NCBI RefSeq assembly: GCF_000449425.2
Contig: NZ_AVHW01000084.1
Span: 1 to 44,469 of the forward strand
Source of the DNA: Clostridioides difficile CD160
GTDB lineage: Bacteria > Bacillota > Clostridia > Peptostreptococcales > Peptostreptococcaceae
DNA: 44,469 nt
Direction of reading: 5' to 3'
Part shown: in pieces, positions 17,420 through 26,126 of the stretch
Layout: the number at the start of each line of letters is the position of its first letter
How positions within the stretch are numbered: position 1 is the first letter of the stretch
Notes under the pieces: generated by a model
Told to the model about the DNA's origin: nothing
What the model saw: the letters and a program-made list of their open reading frames with translations, nothing else
The model's database searches: none
Position numbers and translations under genes: made by a program

Positions 17420-18325
17420 CTATTTTCTATAAAAACTTTTTTTATTTATCCATCCAAAAGCATCTTTTATGTCACAATTTTCTCCCAAAGATATCAAGTA
17501 TTCTAACTCATCATAATTATCCATAGCCACATCTTTTTCCATTTTGGGATTTAGTCTATAGTAATTATCTCCAAGAAGCTTTTGAGAAAACAACTGGCTC
17601 ATTTGAGAATTTCCTTCTAATGTTATAGATATAATTGGTAAATCGGGTTCTTTATTAATTATCCAATCAATAGCTCCCCATTCAGTAGTATCTGCCTTTA
17701 TACTATTATATACATATCCAGTTCCTATTGAAAAAAGTCTTGTATTTTTAAGCTTAAGCCCACTATCAATGGCATGAATTATACATGCTAAACTTGGGTC
17801 AGTTGCTATTATTCCACCATCAATATGTCGATTATACGTTGGAAAAAACACTGGAGCAGCACTACTTGCCATTGCTACATCTATAACTTTACTAGTCTTT
17901 GTAAGAGAACTTGGCATATTATTATAAAAAACTGGTTTCCATGAGTTTTCTTCATTTCCTATATAAAAACTTGGTATCATTACTAATTTTTTTAAGTCTT
18001 TTAATTCTAGTTCTTCTGGAAATATACTTAGTAAAACTTCTTTTAAATTTTTATTTTCATACTTCGGTCTCAGCATTTCTGCATAACTTTTACTGAAAAT
18101 ATGCTTTGAATTTTCTATTGAATAGAGTTCTTTTATGTCTTTTGGACTTACACCATACGCAAGACCTAATGCGATTAAACTTCCTGTAGACGTACCTCCA
18201 AACATATTTATATTATCTAATAAATTTGGATACTCATTTACCATTCTCTCAAGTATAGCTATACTCAATGCTCCTCTTAATCCCCCACCATCAAAAGTTA
18301 ATATATTAAAATTAGAATTCTTCAT
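17420..18325 (-). CDS. Patatin-like phospholipase / acyl hydrolase
   Basis: A 301-residue patatin-domain lipase. The oxyanion-hole motif DGGGLRG is near residue 14, the nucleophile Ser in GGTSTGS near residue 48, and the Asp of the Ser-Asp dyad in HIDGG near residue 190. There is no membrane segment or signal peptide, so it is probably cytosolic and acts on membrane lipids from inside. ATG 18325 is favoured because GTGGGGG (18335-18341) lies about 9 bp upstream; two further in-frame ATGs overlap or crowd that site. CapV-type CBASS effectors are of this fold, but no cyclase gene is adjacent. Confidence 0.88.
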   Translation of the reverse strand: MKNSNFNILTFDGGGLRGALSIAILERMVNEYPNLLDNINMFGGTSTGSLIALGLAYGVSPKDIKELYSIENSKHIFSKSYAEMLRPKYENKNLKEVLLSIFPEELELKDLKKLVMIPSFYIGNEENSWKPVFYNNMPSSLTKTSKVIDVAMASSAAPVFFPTYNRHIDGGIIATDPSLACIIHAIDSGLKLKNTRLFSIGTGYVYNSIKADTTEWGAIDWIINKEPDLPIISITLEGNSQMSQLFSQKLLGDNYYRLNPKMEKDVAMDNYDELEYLISLGENCDIKDAFGWINKKSFYRK

Positions 18326-18465
18326 ATACATATACCCCCACATAAAATACCTTATTGATTTTAAATTTCGGTTAAAATAATTTCATTATAGTATATATAT
18401 TTTATGCAAGTTCTATATAACGATGTTACCATTTCGATATTTAAAGTACTTTGTACTGTACATAC

Positions 18466-18522
18466 CTTATAATATCTAAAATAAATATTATAGAATATCG
18501 TATTTGTTTTAGATATTATAAG
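18466..18522. repeat. 16-bp perfect inverted repeat in the patatin upstream region
   Basis: CTTATAATATCTAAAA (18466-18481) and TTTTAGATATTATAAG (18507-18522) are perfect complements around a 25-nt AT-rich centre. The region 18326-18570 has no gene. The repeat could be an operator, a remnant of a mobile element or a cruciform; there is no T-run for a terminator. Confidence 0.45.
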
Positions 18523-18572
18523 TAATAAAATTGACGTATTAAAATAATTTCTGTACCTTAATATATTATAAA

Positions 18573-18619
18573 AAATAAATAAGAGTTATCTTTTAAGTAA
18601 AGACAACTCTTATTTATTT
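18573..18619 (-). terminator. Intrinsic terminator of the hcp operon
   Basis: Arms of about 21 nt (AATAAGAGTTATCTTT with AAAGACAACTCTTATT at the core, one non-Watson-Crick pair) followed on the minus strand by an AT-rich tract. It is placed just downstream of the hcp stop codon. Confidence 0.7.
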
Positions 18620-18684
18620 TAATTGCTTATATTTAAAAATATTTTAATTACAAATACTTCTCTTCTTAAATATATTTATTTTCT

Positions 18685-20277
18685 TTATCCTAGTATTTTC
18701 TTCATATCTTCTTCTGGAGTAGATATAGGAGTTAATGCAAATTTGTCAACCAATATATCTAATACATTCTGAGATAAGAATGCTGGTAAAGAAGGTCCTA
18801 TATAGATATTTTTAATGCCTAAATGAAGTAATGTAAGAAGTATACAAACTGCCTTTTGTTCATACCATGATAATACCATGCTAAGAGGCAACTCATTTAC
18901 TCCACAGTCAAAAGCATTTGCCAATGAAACTGCCACTTGGATTGCACTATAAGCATCATTACATTGTCCCATATCCATTAAACGTGGTAAACCACCGATT
19001 TCTCCAAGGTCTAAATCATTAAATCTATATTTTCCACATGCAAGTGTCAATATAACAGTATCTTTAGGAGCTTGCTTTACAAATTCAGTGTAATAATTTC
19101 TTCCAGGTTTTGCACCATCACAACCTCCAACTAATAAAAAGTGTCTTATATCTCCACTTTTCACAGCATCTATTACTTTATCTTGTACAGATGAAACTGT
19201 ACCTCTTGCAAAACCAGTAGTTAATGTGTCTCCTCCATTAATACCAGTCATATGAACATCTTCTTTATATCCACCAAGTTCAAGAGATTTTTCTATTACA
19301 CTAGAAAAGTCTTTGTCTTCATCAATATGAATCATACCTGGATAAGCAACTACTTCTGTAGTAAATACTCTATCTCTATAACTATCTTTAACAGGCATTA
19401 AACAGTTTGTTGTAAATAGTATTGGAGCAGGAATATTATCAAACTCTTTTTGTTGATTTTGCCATGCTGTACCAAAGTTTCCTTTTAGATGCTTATATTC
19501 TTTTAATTTTGGATATGCATGTGCTGGTAATAACTCTCCATGAGTATATATATTTATTCCCTTATCTTTTGTTTGTTCTAATAATTTGTGTAAATCATAA
19601 AGGTCATGTCCTGTAACTACTATGAATGGTCCTTTCTCAATTTTCATAGGTACTTGAGTTGGTTCTGGTGTTCCATAAGTTTCAGTATTTGCTCTATCAA
19701 GTAATTCCATACATTTTAAGTTTATTTCTCCAGTTTTCATAACCAATCCTAAAAGTTCGTCAATAGACAAGTCCCCTCCAACAGCTATTAATCCTTCATA
19801 GAAAAATTCATTTACTTCTTTGTCTGTATAACCAAGTACCATTGCATGATATGCATAAGCAGCCATACCTCTTAGACCAAACAGAATTAATGATTTTAAT
19901 GAACGTATATCTTCATTATCACTCCACAAATCCTTCATATCATAGTTATCATTTCTACTACAAGTTGTTGCACAGTCTGAACATCTAGGTACAAGTTTAC
20001 TTTTTTCTATCTCAGTTTTTTCAATTTGTCTCTTTATAGCTTCATCATCAAAACTTACATTTGTTATGGTAGTAAATAATCCCTCTATCATAACTTTATC
20101 TGTTTCACTTGTTGGTCTATTTTTATTTCCAATTGTTGCTCTTGAAAGACCAATTAATACTCCTGTAAGTTCATCTTGTAAATTGGCTGTACCCCCCTTT
20201 TTACCACATACCCCATTTATAGTACATCCTTTACCTCCTGCTGTTTGTTCACATTGAAAACAAAACATATTCTCCAT
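18685..20277 (-). CDS. hcp: Hydroxylamine reductase / hybrid-cluster protein, class I
   Basis: Fe-S enzyme with a 4Fe-4S cubane and a hybrid Fe-S-O cluster that reduces hydroxylamine and, in later work on the family, nitric oxide. The N-terminal CFQCEQTAGGKGCTINGVC gives CX2CX8CX5C, the class I pattern of strict anaerobes. Hybrid-cluster ligands are visible: His in VTGHDLYDL, Glu in THGELLPAHAYP, Cys in FTTNCLMP, VGGCDGA and LACGKYRF, and Glu/Lys in WYEQKA. At 530 residues it is full length. It is second in a two-gene operon behind the ferredoxin-like gene, divergent from an HcpR-type regulator. Confidence 0.96.
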   Translation of the reverse strand: MENMFCFQCEQTAGGKGCTINGVCGKKGGTANLQDELTGVLIGLSRATIGNKNRPTSETDKVMIEGLFTTITNVSFDDEAIKRQIEKTEIEKSKLVPRCSDCATTCSRNDNYDMKDLWSDNEDIRSLKSLILFGLRGMAAYAYHAMVLGYTDKEVNEFFYEGLIAVGGDLSIDELLGLVMKTGEINLKCMELLDRANTETYGTPEPTQVPMKIEKGPFIVVTGHDLYDLHKLLEQTKDKGINIYTHGELLPAHAYPKLKEYKHLKGNFGTAWQNQQKEFDNIPAPILFTTNCLMPVKDSYRDRVFTTEVVAYPGMIHIDEDKDFSSVIEKSLELGGYKEDVHMTGINGGDTLTTGFARGTVSSVQDKVIDAVKSGDIRHFLLVGGCDGAKPGRNYYTEFVKQAPKDTVILTLACGKYRFNDLDLGEIGGLPRLMDMGQCNDAYSAIQVAVSLANAFDCGVNELPLSMVLSWYEQKAVCILLTLLHLGIKNIYIGPSLPAFLSQNVLDILVDKFALTPISTPEEDMKKILG

Positions 20278-20334
20278 CTTTATTCCTCCCTTTTTATTTA
20301 TTAAAATTTATTATATTTTTTGTAATTAACTTAA

Positions 20335-21063
20335 TTAAATTTCTTCATCTACTATTTTTCCATCTACAGATATAGTAACTATTTGCCATGGTATCATCTT
20401 TCCACTGTTTTGTAGTGCTGTCTTAACAGCATTTACTATACCACCACAACAAGGAACTTCCATACGTGTTACTACTATATTTTTAATATCATTCACTTTT
20501 AAAATCTCTGTAAGTTTTTCAGCATAATCTACTTCATCAAGTTTAGGACAACCAATTAATGTAACTTTGTTTTTCATAAACTTATTATGGAAATTTCCAT
20601 ATGCATATGCTGTGCAGTCTGCTGCTATTAAAAGACTTACATTTTTTAAATATGATGCATTAGCTGGTACCAGTTTTATTTGCACTGGCCACTGGTTAAG
20701 CTGAGACCCTTGTGCTTCAACTACTACATTATTGTTTATCTGTTTACTATCTGAAACTTCTCTATTTATAGATTTAGACTTAGAACCTGGACATCCACAC
20801 GCTAGATTTGTCTTTTGTGCTTTCTTGGCTTCCATGTTTGCTTTTACTGCTGCTTCATCATACTCTGCAGCTTCTCTATACTCAAATGAAATAGCATTTG
20901 TTGGACAAGTTGGTAGACAATCTCCTAGACCATCACAATAATCATCTCTTAAAAGTTTTGCTTTTCCATTTACCATTCCTATAGCTTCTTCATGACAAGC
21001 TTCAACACATAGTCCGCAACCATTACATTTTTCCCCATCAATTTTAATTATTTTTCTCATCAT
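20335..21063 (-). CDS. Ferredoxin-domain electron-transfer partner of Hcp
   Basis: A 242-residue protein. An N-terminal 4Fe-4S domain (residues about 5-60) has CNGCGLCVEAC and a second, variant motif CDGLGDCLPTCP. A linker of about 60 residues with ACGCPGS follows, then a C-terminal domain with IAADCTAYAYGNFH, LIGCPKLD and PCCGG that may bind a further cluster. Proteins of this build commonly sit upstream of class I hcp and are presumed to deliver electrons to it; that role is inferred from synteny. GAGGTG precedes the ATG by 6 bp. It leads the hcp operon (57 bp to hcp). Confidence 0.85.
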   Translation of the reverse strand: MMRKIIKIDGEKCNGCGLCVEACHEEAIGMVNGKAKLLRDDYCDGLGDCLPTCPTNAISFEYREAAEYDEAAVKANMEAKKAQKTNLACGCPGSKSKSINREVSDSKQINNNVVVEAQGSQLNQWPVQIKLVPANASYLKNVSLLIAADCTAYAYGNFHNKFMKNKVTLIGCPKLDEVDYAEKLTEILKVNDIKNIVVTRMEVPCCGGIVNAVKTALQNSGKMIPWQIVTISVDGKIVDEEI

Positions 21064-21173
21064 TTATATCACCTCATAAAATTTTTTTAATTTAAAGTAT
21101 TAATTTCTTAGGTATTTATTTTTAAAACCTACATCTTTTTTCAAAGTTTTTGTAGTATGATTTTTATATCTCC

Positions 21174-21202
21174 TTGCTTTTATAAATTTAGTATAGTACA
21201 AT
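21174..21202 (+). promoter_or_regulatory. Promoter of the HcpR-like regulator gene
   Basis: A -35 TTGCTT (21174-21179), 17-bp spacer and -10 TACAAT (21197-21202). The start of transcription would fall near 21209, a few bases before the palindrome at 21218. Confidence 0.55.
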
Positions 21203-21217
21203 AAAAACAAATTATCG

Positions 21218-21231
21218 GTTGCATATGCAAC
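21218..21231. promoter_or_regulatory. Perfect 14-bp palindrome, likely operator for the Crp/Fnr regulator
   Basis: GTTGCATATGCAAC is perfectly palindromic and has the TTG...CAA ends seen in Crp/Fnr-family sites. It lies just downstream of the predicted transcription start and just upstream of the ribosome site. Binding here would block expression of the regulator (autorepression). No second copy is visible near hcp. Confidence 0.55.
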
Positions 21232-21245
21232 AAGGAAGTGATTAT

Positions 21246-21929
21246 TTGAAAAAATTTTTAGAAAAACATATAAATCTGCTAAAAAAAATTCCTCTCTTTG
21301 AAGGAATTAAAAACGACGAACTTGAAGCAATGTTAGAATGTCTAGGTGTTGTTGATAAGATTTATCCAAAGGATAGCATAATATTCTCAGTTGGAAGTGA
21401 AGTTACTTCTATTGGAATTATGCTTAAAGGAAGTGCACATATAATAAAAGAAGACATTGAAGGTAATAGGAATATTGTAGCTGAACTCTTACCTGGAGAT
21501 TTATTTGGAGAAGTATTTGCATGTACTAGACTACATAAAAGCAATGTCACAGTAACTACAACATCTTCTTGCGAAGTTTTATTTATAAAGTTTAAAAGTG
21601 TAACTGGTATTTGTTCATCTACATGTGTATTTCATAATAGATTAATTGAAAACATGCTACAATTAATAGCTGAAAAGAATATTTTACTTCACAATAAAAT
21701 AGAATTACTTTCTCGTAAAACTACTCGTGAAAAATTACTTATGTATTTTTCACGACAAATAGAGCAAACAGGTAGCAACAAGTTTACAATTCCTTTTTCA
21801 AGAAATGAAATGGCTGACTTTTTGTGTGTTGATAGAAGTTCTATGTCAAGAGAGCTTGGTAAGATGAGAGATGAAGGTTTGTTATATTTCAATAAAAATA
21901 AGTTTGAAATATTCTGTTTTCAAAAATAA
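21246..21929 (+). CDS. Crp/Fnr-family transcriptional regulator, HcpR-like
   Basis: A 227-residue regulator with an N-terminal cyclic-nucleotide-binding fold (LPGDLFGEVFACTRL near residue 85) and a C-terminal winged helix with the recognition segment FLCVDRSSMSRELGKM. It is divergent from the ferredoxin-hcp operon, the typical setting of HcpR, which senses nitrosative stress in anaerobes. No N-terminal Cys cluster of the FNR type is seen, so a haem or other sensor is possible. TTG 21246 is chosen because AAGGAAG (21232-21238) lies 7 bp upstream; the in-frame upstream ATG falls inside the palindrome. Confidence 0.85.
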   Translation: MKKFLEKHINLLKKIPLFEGIKNDELEAMLECLGVVDKIYPKDSIIFSVGSEVTSIGIMLKGSAHIIKEDIEGNRNIVAELLPGDLFGEVFACTRLHKSNVTVTTTSSCEVLFIKFKSVTGICSSTCVFHNRLIENMLQLIAEKNILLHNKIELLSRKTTREKLLMYFSRQIEQTGSNKFTIPFSRNEMADFLCVDRSSMSRELGKMRDEGLLYFNKNKFEIFCFQK

Positions 21930-21972
21930 AATATATATTTAAATTTTATCTATTTTAAGATATTATATAAAC

Positions 21973-22010
21973 TTAAGATTCAAAGTATAAATATTATATT
22001 TGAATCTTAA
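21973..22010 (+). terminator. Intrinsic terminator of the HcpR-like gene
   Basis: TTAAGATTCAAA (21973-21984) pairs perfectly with TTTGAATCTTAA (21999-22010), followed by a T-rich tract. Confidence 0.75.
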
Positions 22011-22030
22011 ATTTACATTTTTATTCAAAA

Positions 22031-22075
22031 AGTTAATAGATATCTAATTCATCAAAATTAAGATATCTATTAACT
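22031..22075 (-). terminator. Intrinsic terminator of the symporter gene
   Basis: Perfect 15-bp arms AGTTAATAGATATCT / AGATATCTATTAACT, followed on the minus strand by a T-containing tract (TTTTGAATAAAAA). It lies just after the symporter stop codon. Confidence 0.7.
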
Positions 22076-22098
22076 ATATATATTAATTAATTTTATAA

Positions 22099-23370
22099 TT
22101 AGCTTATTTTTTTTGTAGTAAATGATGTTTTATCTATAAGCCAATCTTTTCCTTCCACTAATCTTGCAACTAACATTGATGTTACTGTATTTCCAGTTGT
22201 ATTTAATATAGTATTAGGAATATCAGTTATAGTAGTTATAACTGTCAACAATGGAATTGCTTCCACTGGAAATCCGAAGATGCTAACCACGAGCATCTCA
22301 CCGATAAGTCAGCCACCTGCTACAGGAGCCATAAATACTCCAACAACAAATACGGTTACAAATAATTGACCTATTGTTGCTGGATTTGCCATACCACTAC
22401 CTAAAATACCTGATAAAAATGCAACTTTTATTATTACTGCTAAAACTGACCCATCTTTATGTATATTTATTCCAAGAGGTATAACTGTTTCTGATATATC
22501 ATCAGGAACTCCTATATTTTTACTAGCTTCTAAGTTTGATGGTATACATGCTGAACTCGAAGAAGTAGCTAATGCTGTTGCTATTGGTTTTATAGCATTC
22601 TTCCAGAATTGCCTAAACCCTTGTTTTCCTGCAGATAGAAAAGCATATAAACTGTAAAATAATAAGAAATACAGTGCTGCTGTTATAGAATAAATTAAAA
22701 ACACCCTTACATATCCTTGAATTATTTTACTTCCAAGTTCTCCAATTATTGTAGCTGTATAACAGCCTAACCCTATAGGAGCATAAAGCATGACTATACT
22801 TACTACTTTTAATATTGCTTCTGTTCCTTCTGATAAGAGCTTTCTTATAGTATTTCCCCTATCCCCCATCATAGCTATTGCTGTTCCAACTAAAACTGCA
22901 AATATAACTAATTGTAATAAATTACTACTAGAAAATAAATCTCCAAAATTTTTAACTGTAATACTTGATACTACTTGGTCTAATAATGTTCCTTTCGATT
23001 CTAAAGTTTCTGCATCTTGAGCCACCATTAAACTTTTTACACTCGATACATCTAATCCTTTAGATGGATTAAATAATAATGCAGATGTAATACCTAAAAC
23101 TGCAATTACAAGTGTTGTTCCCATAAATACTATAGCTGTATTCTTCATTATTTTTCCGAAGCGTTCCATGTTTTTTACACTAGCAACACCTGAAGAAACA
23201 CTAAGAAACACTAATGGTACTACTATCATTAATAGAGCATTTATAAATAAATCTCCAAATGGTTTTAGTATTGAAGCTTTTGGACCAAGTACTAATCCTA
23301 CTATTACTCCTATTATGGTACATGATAAAAGTATAATTGATGACTTATAATTTTTTAAAAAGTCCCTCAT
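22099..23370 (-). pseudogene. DAACS/SDF dicarboxylate or amino-acid:cation symporter interrupted by in-frame TGA
   Basis: The reading frame runs from ATG 23370 for 353 codons, meets TGA at 22309-22311, and continues in the same frame for 69 more codons to TAA at 22099. Joined, the product is about 422 residues, normal for the family. Visible family features are eight hydrophobic segments, the serine-rich HP1 tip (ATSSSSACIPSNLEAS) and, after the TGA, TGNTVTSMLVAR of helix 8. The TGA sits in the HP2 tip, where relatives have Gly (GGG). A GGA-to-TGA nonsense change is the simplest reading; readthrough as selenocysteine is a weaker alternative. Two LysR-type boxes lie upstream. Confidence 0.8.
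22278..22299 (-). other. Hairpin 10 nt after the in-frame TGA (SECIS-like position)
   Basis: On the minus strand AGATGCT pairs with AGCATCT (7 bp, 8 with a G-U pair) around a 7-nt loop CGTGGTT. It begins about 10 nt after the TGA, close to the spacing of bacterial SECIS elements. Function is unproven; the stem may be a coincidence of the coding sequence. Confidence 0.35.
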
Positions 23371-23440
23371 TTATATTTTCCCTTCTAATGTTTTATATTA
23401 TAAATTACCCAAAACTCTAAAAAAATTAAAGTAAATTATC

Positions 23441-23452
23441 TAATGCGCATTA
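23441..23452. promoter_or_regulatory. 12-bp perfect palindrome downstream of the symporter promoter
   Basis: TAATGCGCATTA lies about 70 bp before the symporter ATG, downstream of the predicted -10. It is GC-richer than its surroundings and could be an operator. The rest of 23371-23877 has no gene. Confidence 0.35.
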
Positions 23453-23480
23453 ATAATTTTTGTAATTTTCCCCAACAGCT

Positions 23481-23561
23481 ACTTTAGCAAATACTGGAAT
23501 ATATGTCAATTTCTATAGTTTTTTTGTATCTTTAATATTTTTCTAATAGTTCATATCTATA
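23481..23561 (-). promoter_or_regulatory. Symporter promoter with two LysR-type dyads 31 bp apart
   Basis: On the plus strand, boxes read TATAG-N7-GTATC (23514-23530) and AATAG-N7-CTATA (23545-23561), with centres 31 bp apart. On the minus strand a perfect -35 TTGACA (23504-23509) follows the proximal box, with -10 TAAAGT at 23481-23486 (17-bp spacer). The same two-box layout occurs at two other transport promoters in this window. Confidence 0.6.
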
Positions 23562-23877
23562 TATAAATCTTAATAAAATTCTACTTTTAAAACTTTTTTT
23601 CTATATCAATTTCAATAAAATAAACAAGATAAAAAAATATATATAATACAGTTTAATTATTCTCAAGTTTAATAATTTATAATTTAAGATAAAATTTCAG
23701 TATAGTCACTTTAATTACTGCATTGTACTATTTCATTAAGATGTTATTGTAAATACGTATGATATTTTATCAAACATTGTTTTTTTATGTATTTAAATAT
23801 TTTATAATATTTTTAAAACCAAAGGCAAATAAGTTGTATTTCTAATTTAAAATTAAATAATAAATCTAAGAATAAAA

Positions 23878-23929
23878 AAATACTCCTATTAAATCTATTA
23901 TCTAACTTATAAATTTAATAGGAGTATTT
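23878..23929 (-). terminator. Strong intrinsic terminator ending the amino-acid importer operon
   Basis: Perfect 17-bp arms (AAATACTCCTATTAAAT with ATTTAATAGGAGTATTT) around an 18-nt loop, followed on the minus strand by seven T. It closes the leftward transport operon. Confidence 0.9.
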
Positions 23930-23962
23930 TATATATCTTAAAATAATTAACTTATACTTTTT

Positions 23963-24712
23963 TTAATTAAATGCTTCTTCTTTCCTAATAATATTTAAAA
24001 ATTTTGCAGTTCTTTCGTTTTTAGGATTATTAAATATCTCATTAGGAGTTCCTTCTTCAGCTATTACACCATTATCCATAAATATGATTTTATCAGCAAC
24101 TTCTTTTGCAAAATTTATTTCATGAGTTACAATAAGCATTGTTATTCCTTCTTTTGCAAGTGATTTTATAACACTTAACACTTCTCCAACAAGTTCTGGG
24201 TCAAGTGCTGATGTTGGCTCATCAAATAATATTACATTTGGATTTACTGCCATAGCTCTAGCTATACCTATTCTTTGTTGTTGACCTCCAGATAATTTTG
24301 ATGGATAAAAATCTTTTCTATCCAACATACCTACTTTGTCTATTAATTTTAAAGATATCTCTTTAGCTTCTTGTTTACTTTTTTTATGTACTACTATTAA
24401 TGCCTCCATTACATTTTCTAGTGCTGTTTTATTTTTAAATAAGTTATAATTCTGAAATACCATAGATGTATGTTTTCTTAAATTTGCTATATCTTTTTTT
24501 GTTGCTTTTTCTACATCTACCTTTACATCTCCAATCATTATCTTTCCTTTTGTAGGCTCAACTAGATAATTTAAACATCTAAGTAGTGTAGATTTACCTG
24601 TACCAGATGGACCAAGTATAGCTACTACTTCACTTTGATTTATCTCTAGATTTATACCTTTAAGAACTTCTGTCCCTTTAAAATTTTTATGCAAATTTTC
24701 TACTTTTATCAT
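23963..24712 (-). CDS. Polar amino-acid ABC transporter ATPase (GlnQ/TcyC-like)
   Basis: A 249-residue ATPase of the PAAT family. Visible motifs are Walker [10 protein letters not shown] near residue 33, the Q-loop Gln in [10 protein letters not shown], signature LSGGQQQR, Walker [15 protein letters not shown] and the switch His in IVTHEIN. It is the last gene of the unit permease - binding protein - amidohydrolase - ATPase. As it is the only PAAT-type ATPase nearby, it may also serve the permease and binding protein at 27884-29348. AAGGTGG precedes the ATG. The substrate class is a polar, possibly sulfur-containing, amino acid; this is inferred. Confidence 0.92.
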   Translation of the reverse strand: MIKVENLHKNFKGTEVLKGINLEINQSEVVAILGPSGTGKSTLLRCLNYLVEPTKGKIMIGDVKVDVEKATKKDIANLRKHTSMVFQNYNLFKNKTALENVMEALIVVHKKSKQEAKEISLKLIDKVGMLDRKDFYPSKLSGGQQQRIGIARAMAVNPNVILFDEPTSALDPELVGEVLSVIKSLAKEGITMLIVTHEINFAKEVADKIIFMDNGVIAEEGTPNEIFNNPKNERTAKFLNIIRKEEAFN

Positions 24713-24818
24713 TGTTATCCACCTTTTTAATAAATATAATAAATAATATATTCGATATCAAAATTAATATATTAGTATTAATTTTAAAAACAGACTAAAT
24801 ATATTTTATAAATATACT

Positions 24819-25994
24819 CTAAAATTGACATAAATAATCTACTGCAAGCTGAGATAATAAGGAAGATGCTACGCTCAAGCATTTTTCATCTATATCAAAT
24901 TTATTATTGTGCAATCTATAGTTTATATTTTTTTCTTTATTTCCTACACCTATATACATAAATAAACCAGGTTTTTCTTTCATATAAATAGCGAAATCTT
25001 CTCCTGTCATTGCAGGGAAATCAATCATTTCAACATTCTCATCTCCAAGTATTTTGCAAGCGCTTTTTCTTCCCAGTTCTATCATATTTTTATCATTTAT
25101 AACAGCATCTCCTCCAGCACTCTTTTCAAACTTGCAATCTGCTCCATGTGCTTTACATACACTTCTTACTATGTTTTCTAGAATCTTACTTACTTCAATC
25201 ACTTTTTCCTGACTTACCGCTCTAATAGTTCCTTGAAGTGTACACACATCTGGTATTATATTTTTAGAAACACCAGAATTAAAAGAACAAACAGACACTA
25301 CTACTGGTACAACTGGGTCAATTTTTCTCGAAACTATCTGTTGAATAGATGAATATACTGCATTTCCAACTGCAATTGGGTCTATACAATTGTGAGGTTC
25401 TGCTCCATGTCCACCCTTGCCGATTATTGTTATTTCGAAAGTATTAGTTGCTGCCATAGCACAATTTCTAGCTATTCCAATTTTTCCTGATTCAATAGTT
25501 GGCCAACAATGACCAGCTGCTAATACATCTACACCTTCAAGTACATTTTCTTTAATTACAATATCAGAACCACCTTTTTCTTCACCAGGTTGAAATAGTA
25601 ACTTTACATTTCCATTCAGTTCTTCTTTTATATCATTTAAAATCATTGCTGTTCCTAACAACCATGAAACATGTGCATCATGCCCACAAGCATGCATATT
25701 ATCATTTATTGATTTAAATTCTAAATCATTTTCCTCTTTTATTGGAAGAGCATCCATATCCGCTCTAAGTAGTATAGTTTTACCACTAATATTTTTTCCT
25801 TTTATAGTAGCTAATACTCCTGTACCAGCAACATCTATATACTCTATATCAAGTTTATCTAGTTCTTCTTTTATAAGTTTGGATGTTTTAAATTCTTTAA
25901 ATGCCAACTCTGGATTACTGTGTATCTGTCGTCTTATTTTTATGATTTTTTCCATATTTTTTAGTGCGATAGATTTTATTTTAGTTTCAATCAT
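24819..25994 (-). CDS. M20D-family amidohydrolase (N-acyl amino acid deacylase type)
   Basis: A 391-residue di-metal hydrolase of the M20D/HipO group, which cleaves N-acyl-amino acids. Metal and catalytic residues are visible: ACGHDAHVSW, PGEEKGGSD (catalytic Glu pair), AAGHCW and the C-terminal MTGEDFAIY. ATG 25994 lies 8 bp after GGAGG; an in-frame ATG at 26009 overlaps that site. It sits inside an amino-acid importer operon, between binding protein and ATPase genes, which suggests that an acylated or conjugated amino acid is imported and then deacylated in the cytoplasm. Confidence 0.9.
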   Translation of the reverse strand: MIETKIKSIALKNMEKIIKIRRQIHSNPELAFKEFKTSKLIKEELDKLDIEYIDVAGTGVLATIKGKNISGKTILLRADMDALPIKEENDLEFKSINDNMHACGHDAHVSWLLGTAMILNDIKEELNGNVKLLFQPGEEKGGSDIVIKENVLEGVDVLAAGHCWPTIESGKIGIARNCAMAATNTFEITIIGKGGHGAEPHNCIDPIAVGNAVYSSIQQIVSRKIDPVVPVVVSVCSFNSGVSKNIIPDVCTLQGTIRAVSQEKVIEVSKILENIVRSVCKAHGADCKFEKSAGGDAVINDKNMIELGRKSACKILGDENVEMIDFPAMTGEDFAIYMKEKPGLFMYIGVGNKEKNINYRLHNNKFDIDEKCLSVASSLLSQLAVDYLCQF

Positions 25995-26057
25995 TTGAAA
26001 TACCTCCATAACTTATTTTTATTTATAAAGACTAATAGAAATACATTGTAATACACA

Positions 26058-26098
26058 GATAACTATAGATAAATTTAGTATACTTATCTATAGTTATC
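26058..26098 (-). other. 15-bp perfect hairpin after a binding-protein gene
   Basis: GATAACTATAGATAA (26058-26072) and TTATCTATAGTTATC (26084-26098) pair perfectly around 11 nt. No U-run follows on the minus strand. It is probably an mRNA stabiliser or processing element that favours the binding-protein message over the downstream amidohydrolase. Confidence 0.55.
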
Positions 26099-26126
26099 AA
26101 AACTTTATATTTTAATTTTGGAGTAC

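Noticed and set aside
17420-18325. CBASS or other anti-phage role for the patatin-like protein
   Set aside because: No CD-NTase cyclase, ubiquitin-like or other defence gene is adjacent; a stand-alone lipase is the safer call.
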